Positions 60,951 through 64,000 of a stretch of DNA of 64,000 bases are shown here, piece by piece. The position numbers were made by a program, and so were the translations under genes. The DNA is from Dermatophagoides farinae (Eukaryota; Arthropoda; Arachnida; Sarcoptiformes; Pyroglyphidae): contig NW_027461520.1 of NCBI RefSeq assembly GCF_024713945.1, positions 62,001 through 126,000 of the forward strand. The letters are read 5' to 3'. The notes under the pieces were generated by a model. It ran no database searches. It was given only the letters and a program-made list of their open reading frames with translations, and was not told where the DNA came from. The number at the start of each line of letters is the position of its first letter. The stretch's first letter is position 1.

Positions 60951-63098
60951 TCAAAATAATTTTTTAGAATTATGGTACGATGCGTTTTTTTTTAAAGGAT
61001 TAATAAATGGAGTTTTAGTACCAAACATATTGCTGTAGTGTGTAGAAACACTACTTTGCGAATTAGTTTCGAGCGTTTCTAAACATGGTTTGTTTTCCAC
61101 ATGGGTTTCTCGCGTTTCTGGAAGCGACTTATTATGTTTTTTCGGGTGAGAAGAACTATAAATATAAGCCAGGTTAGGATCAGATTCGAGTATTTTAAGA
61201 GCTCCATTTAAGATCTTGATCTTGGAGGCAAGTTCCTCACGATGAATAATAATATTCGAGGGTTCAGAAAGCAGGTCTTCAAGGGATTTTTCATTAATTA
61301 AATTATCGTATAGTGTGTATCGAAGTTGCTCGGTCAACTTTTTTACGACAAAATTTCCAATAATTTTTGGAATTGTATCGCGAAGGTTCACGATAACGAT
61401 GTTGTAATAACTAATTAAGCGCTGTTTCATTTGATGCGAGTAAACATCGACCGTACCTGCTTTTTTTAAAAACAAAGAGTTAGAATTATCGTTATTAATC
61501 ATTTTACTGGTGGTTGGCAATGGAGGAATGGATAAATCGCAGTTCTGTTCATGGTATTGATTGTTGTTTGTGTATAAAAACCCAGTTTCAGCTGTTATGA
61601 TGCTGTCGATCAAATCGTGAGCTACATTTTTGTTTTCATTGAGCACTTTTTTTGCTATTTGAACCGCTTTATAGCCTAAGTTGGGAAAACGTTGAAAAAT
61701 ACGTGACCCGACTCTTTCTAGCAAAGCTTCTAGTATGTTGGTACTTTTTTCTAAACATTGCAGCGCTGGATGTCTCAAGTTTTGAAGATGAGGAAGAATG
61801 AGAAATTCGAATGTATCTAGCGACGGGAAGCCGGGCAACCCTACCCCCTGATGCAGGGAAATAGCTTTTTTAATTTCTTCTTGAGATAACTCAAGGAGCA
61901 TGTTCTCTTGATATTCTTCACTTAACAGGTCGTCATAAACTTGTCTTAATTGTGAACCGCCACACAACTCTGTCAAGTCTCTTTCATTGTCTAGTATCAA
62001 GCGTTCGTCATACTTTCCAGCTAACAAGTTATTGAATAGCGTGCAAAAATCGTTTACACAAGTCCAGACAATGTGTGAGTTATTTTGTTTGTCAATAGGT
62101 ACTTCGTTGCCTAGCAAAGCTAATTCACTTCGTGCTTCACGCAGTTCGGTTTGAATCTCTGCCTTGATATCCGGTAAAAATAACTTAATGTGACTGAAAA
62201 GAACTTTCGTCAGTTTGTCAATCAGTGCCTGAGTTCCCAACATATCTTTAGATAATTTTTTGTATTCAGGTTTAGTCGAAAAAAAAGTCTTTTCCAGCTC
62301 TAACGCTTTGTCAATAGACAAACCTTTTTGATTATCGAGCTGTGACCTGTTTTTTACGGCAATAAACCCGAGTTTTAGCGGGACCAACTCTCCTTGTAAT
62401 ATTGAAACTGCGTTCGTGCCTTTGTCCATTAAATCTAATTTTGTTACAACCCCTATGGTTCTGTTGCCTTCTGGGTCTACTTTTCTCGCGAGTTGCAAAG
62501 CGTCTGAAGTAGAAATGTCTTGATTAGCTGGTATCACTGCTAGTATTATTGTCTTTTCGTCTTTCACGTAGTTATATGACATTTCTCGCGTCAACTGCTC
62601 TATTTCTTCCGTTTGATCGCTGTTCTTTATTGGTACACGCGTGATACCAGGCAAATCAATTAAAGACAAATCAGGACATTCGGGGCCAGAAATATTTAAG
62701 ACCAAGGGTTCAGATACAATTCCCTTGTTTTTACCTGCTATTTCATCCGTATACTGCTGAATTTTATTTTTAACTTGGGCTAGATCAGAAAATTTTTCTG
62801 GTGAATTATTAGGAAACGAGGCGGTGAGAACTGTATTGGGTCTGTGGGCCAGTCTTAGCTCCAAAGGTCTGCGAGTTACAACGCCGTCTCCTCGTGGAAG
62901 AAAATCATACCCAACAATAGATTCTATAACTGAAGATTTTCCAGCACTTTGAGTCCCCACCACAACAATTCTAGGTAAGGTTATGTATTTGTTTATGCCT
63001 GCATCAGACAAATTATCAATCAGATTGATTACGTTTCTGATGTTGTTGTACAAACTGGTTGTTGACTGCGTGTTATTTACGGTTTCCTGTGTTGTCAT
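60951..63098 (-). CDS. Dynamin-related GTPase
   Basis: A membrane-fission GTPase of 715 residues in one exon. GTPase motifs are GTQSAGKSS (48-56), GVVTRRPLELRL (switch I Thr), SLIDLPGITRVP and VVTKLDLMDKGTNA. The middle/stalk domain follows (QGVGLPGFPSLDTFEFLI). The C-terminal GTPase effector domain is present (MKQRLISYYNIVIVNLRDTI and VVKKLTEQLRYTLYD). The polar region between (about 510-550) is short and there is no PH or proline-rich domain, so it is a mitochondrial/secretory DRP rather than an endocytic dynamin. Apicomplexan DrpA (plastid), DrpB (secretory organelles) and DrpC are candidates; I cannot choose among them. Confidence 0.93.
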   Translation of the reverse strand: MTTQETVNNTQSTTSLYNNIRNVINLIDNLSDAGINKYITLPRIVVVGTQSAGKSSVIESIVGYDFLPRGDGVVTRRPLELRLAHRPNTVLTASFPNNSPEKFSDLAQVKNKIQQYTDEIAGKNKGIVSEPLVLNISGPECPDLSLIDLPGITRVPIKNSDQTEEIEQLTREMSYNYVKDEKTIILAVIPANQDISTSDALQLARKVDPEGNRTIGVVTKLDLMDKGTNAVSILQGELVPLKLGFIAVKNRSQLDNQKGLSIDKALELEKTFFSTKPEYKKLSKDMLGTQALIDKLTKVLFSHIKLFLPDIKAEIQTELREARSELALLGNEVPIDKQNNSHIVWTCVNDFCTLFNNLLAGKYDERLILDNERDLTELCGGSQLRQVYDDLLSEEYQENMLLELSQEEIKKAISLHQGVGLPGFPSLDTFEFLILPHLQNLRHPALQCLEKSTNILEALLERVGSRIFQRFPNLGYKAVQIAKKVLNENKNVAHDLIDSIITAETGFLYTNNNQYHEQNCDLSIPPLPTTSKMINNDNSNSLFLKKAGTVDVYSHQMKQRLISYYNIVIVNLRDTIPKIIGNFVVKKLTEQLRYTLYDNLINEKSLEDLLSEPSNIIIHREELASKIKILNGALKILESDPNLAYIYSSSHPKKHNKSLPETRETHVENKPCLETLETNSQSSVSTHYSNMFGTKTPFINPLKKNASYHNSKKLF

Positions 63099-63174
63099 AT
63101 TAATTTATTATTAAATGTTCGGTTTAATATAAATTAAAAAAAATTTTAAGAGAGCGTAAAAGAGTGTCTCTTTT

Positions 63175-63870
63175 ATGGAAAATGTCACGTGCGATGCCAG
63201 TGAAAAAGAGACTCTGGTTTTGAGCTTGTTTCGAGGTTTGGAAAATGATCTAAGTGAATTTTGGAATACATTGCTTGCTGTTCTCAACAGCATACGATCA
63301 AGTGGTTTTTTCAAAACTCACTTTTTGCTCAAAGAAAAAAAATCTTGTTCTTTAAGTTTGTTTTACAAACTAAAGCCTAGCTTTGACAGTGCTAGTCAAA
63401 GTGCTTTGATCATAGAAAGGGATGGAAATAATGCCGTCAGAATAAGCTTCAACTTTGACACAAACGACCTCGAGAAAGATTTTATGCTGCGGTCAATTAT
63501 ACATTACTTGTACCAAAATCTTGAGCTACTTAGGTTTCAAGTTAAGACAAATCCAGCTTACGAGAAAAAAAATGAGCTAGAATTAGACTGCGAGTCCAGT
63601 TTCTACAGTTGCCAAGACAGGTCTGTAGACGAAATGCAGATATTGAAATGTTCAATGATCTGCGAGCCGTTTTCGGACTACACTTTGGGCTGTTTGATCA
63701 CAAAAGAAAACATGTTGTATTATTCTTCTGAGTTTATAATAGAAACAACCAAAGAGATTCTAGCAAACCTGGCTCGGGAAATCGAAAGTTCAAGCAAGAC
63801 GGCTTTTGAGCTGCGCGAAAGTTTAGTTGATAAGTATTTTAATATGATTAACGATTATGTAGACTGGTAA
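63175..63870 (+). CDS. Unknown protein
   Basis: A 231-residue single-exon product with no recognised domain. It is acidic, Ser/Phe/Glu-rich, and without signal or membrane segments (KEKKSCSLSLFYKLKPSF in the middle). The C-terminal third is helical. It is divergent from the dynamin gene with 76 bases between starts. Confidence 0.5.
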   Translation: MENVTCDASEKETLVLSLFRGLENDLSEFWNTLLAVLNSIRSSGFFKTHFLLKEKKSCSLSLFYKLKPSFDSASQSALIIERDGNNAVRISFNFDTNDLEKDFMLRSIIHYLYQNLELLRFQVKTNPAYEKKNELELDCESSFYSCQDRSVDEMQILKCSMICEPFSDYTLGCLITKENMLYYSSEFIIETTKEILANLAREIESSSKTAFELRESLVDKYFNMINDYVDW

Positions 63871-63886
63871 ATTAAACAAGACCAAA

Positions 63887-64000
63887 TTAATAGTGGAACG
63901 CCCAGATTCCGTGCAGTCGACTAGACTCAGCTAACAAGTTGTAACTGTGGTTGAAAGATACGATGTAAGGCAAGCTACTTGTATTGGTATAACCAATTTT
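63887..64000 (-). CDS. 3' end of a gene leaving the window
   Basis: A minus-strand frame open from the window edge to a TAA at 63887-63889 codes 37 residues, including SSLPYIVSFNHSYNLLAESS and ending GIWAFHY. Composition is protein-like and the stop falls 16 bases from the neighbouring stop, the same convergent spacing seen elsewhere here. The family cannot be told from so short a piece. Confidence 0.5.
   Translation of the reverse strand, partial: KIGYTNTSSLPYIVSFNHSYNLLAESSRLHGIWAFHY

Overview
The window is a gene-dense, AT-rich piece of a eukaryotic nuclear chromosome. About fifty protein genes lie on both strands, usually separated by only 10-300 bases. It has no bacterial operons, ribosome binding sites, CRISPR arrays, insertion sequences or viral genes. 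Two secreted proteins built from paired-cysteine units resemble apicomplexan oocyst wall proteins (6009-8210 and 16571-17968), which points to an oocyst-forming apicomplexan. The introns are extremely short: of 22 reconstructed here, nearly all are 25-32 nt, the most common length is 28 nt, and nearly all run from GTAAGT-like to TAG/CAG. Introns this short recall gregarine genomes more than coccidian or Cryptosporidium ones, but the lineage is an inference. A PAM16 homologue implies a mitochondrion or derivative.

Layout. 1-5.9 kb: truncated IPO7/8-like importin, NSUN5-type rRNA methyltransferase, GET4, SpoU-type RNA methyltransferase. 6-8.2 kb: large oocyst-wall-like protein. 8.3-13.6 kb, all on the minus strand: RPB9, enoyl-CoA reductase TECR, transportin, SPT4, ribosomal protein uL1. 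13.8-17.9 kb: unknown proteins, an RWD protein and the second oocyst-wall-like protein. 18-25.6 kb: CDC5L, two unknown proteins, PAM16, an ARF-like GTPase, a small unknown, glucosamine-6-phosphate deaminase, ribosomal protein eS30. 25.7-32.7 kb: ferlin, a CDK-like pseudokinase, an EGF-repeat membrane protein. 33-34 kb: seven tRNA genes on mixed strands, one with an apparent 5-nt intron and two identical tRNA-Lys copies. 34-49.5 kb: CCT3, the largest intergenic gap, several unknowns, eIF2-beta, a TLDc protein, a possible RNase III-fold protein, ADAT3 and a divergent alpha-tubulin. 49.6-64 kb: RPN2, PRP6, a MED14-like protein, dynamin-related GTPase, unknowns, and the 3' end of a gene that runs out of the window.

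Most genes are housekeeping: nuclear transport (importin, transportin), transcription (RPB9, SPT4, possibly MED14), splicing (CDC5L, PRP6), translation and RNA modification (eIF2-beta, uL1, eS30, NSUN5, ADAT3, SpoU), protein folding and turnover (CCT3, GET4, RPN2, PAM16) and membrane traffic (ferlin, dynamin, ARL). Lineage-specific content is limited to the oocyst-wall-like proteins, the EGF protein, the pseudokinase, the divergent tubulin and about fifteen unrecognised proteins. I found no convincing new multi-gene system. The strongest unusual signals are the tiny introns, including an inferred 22-nt one in PRP6, the micro-intron in tRNA-Tyr, the pseudokinase, and a relatively GC-rich non-coding block near 35.9-36.4 kb.
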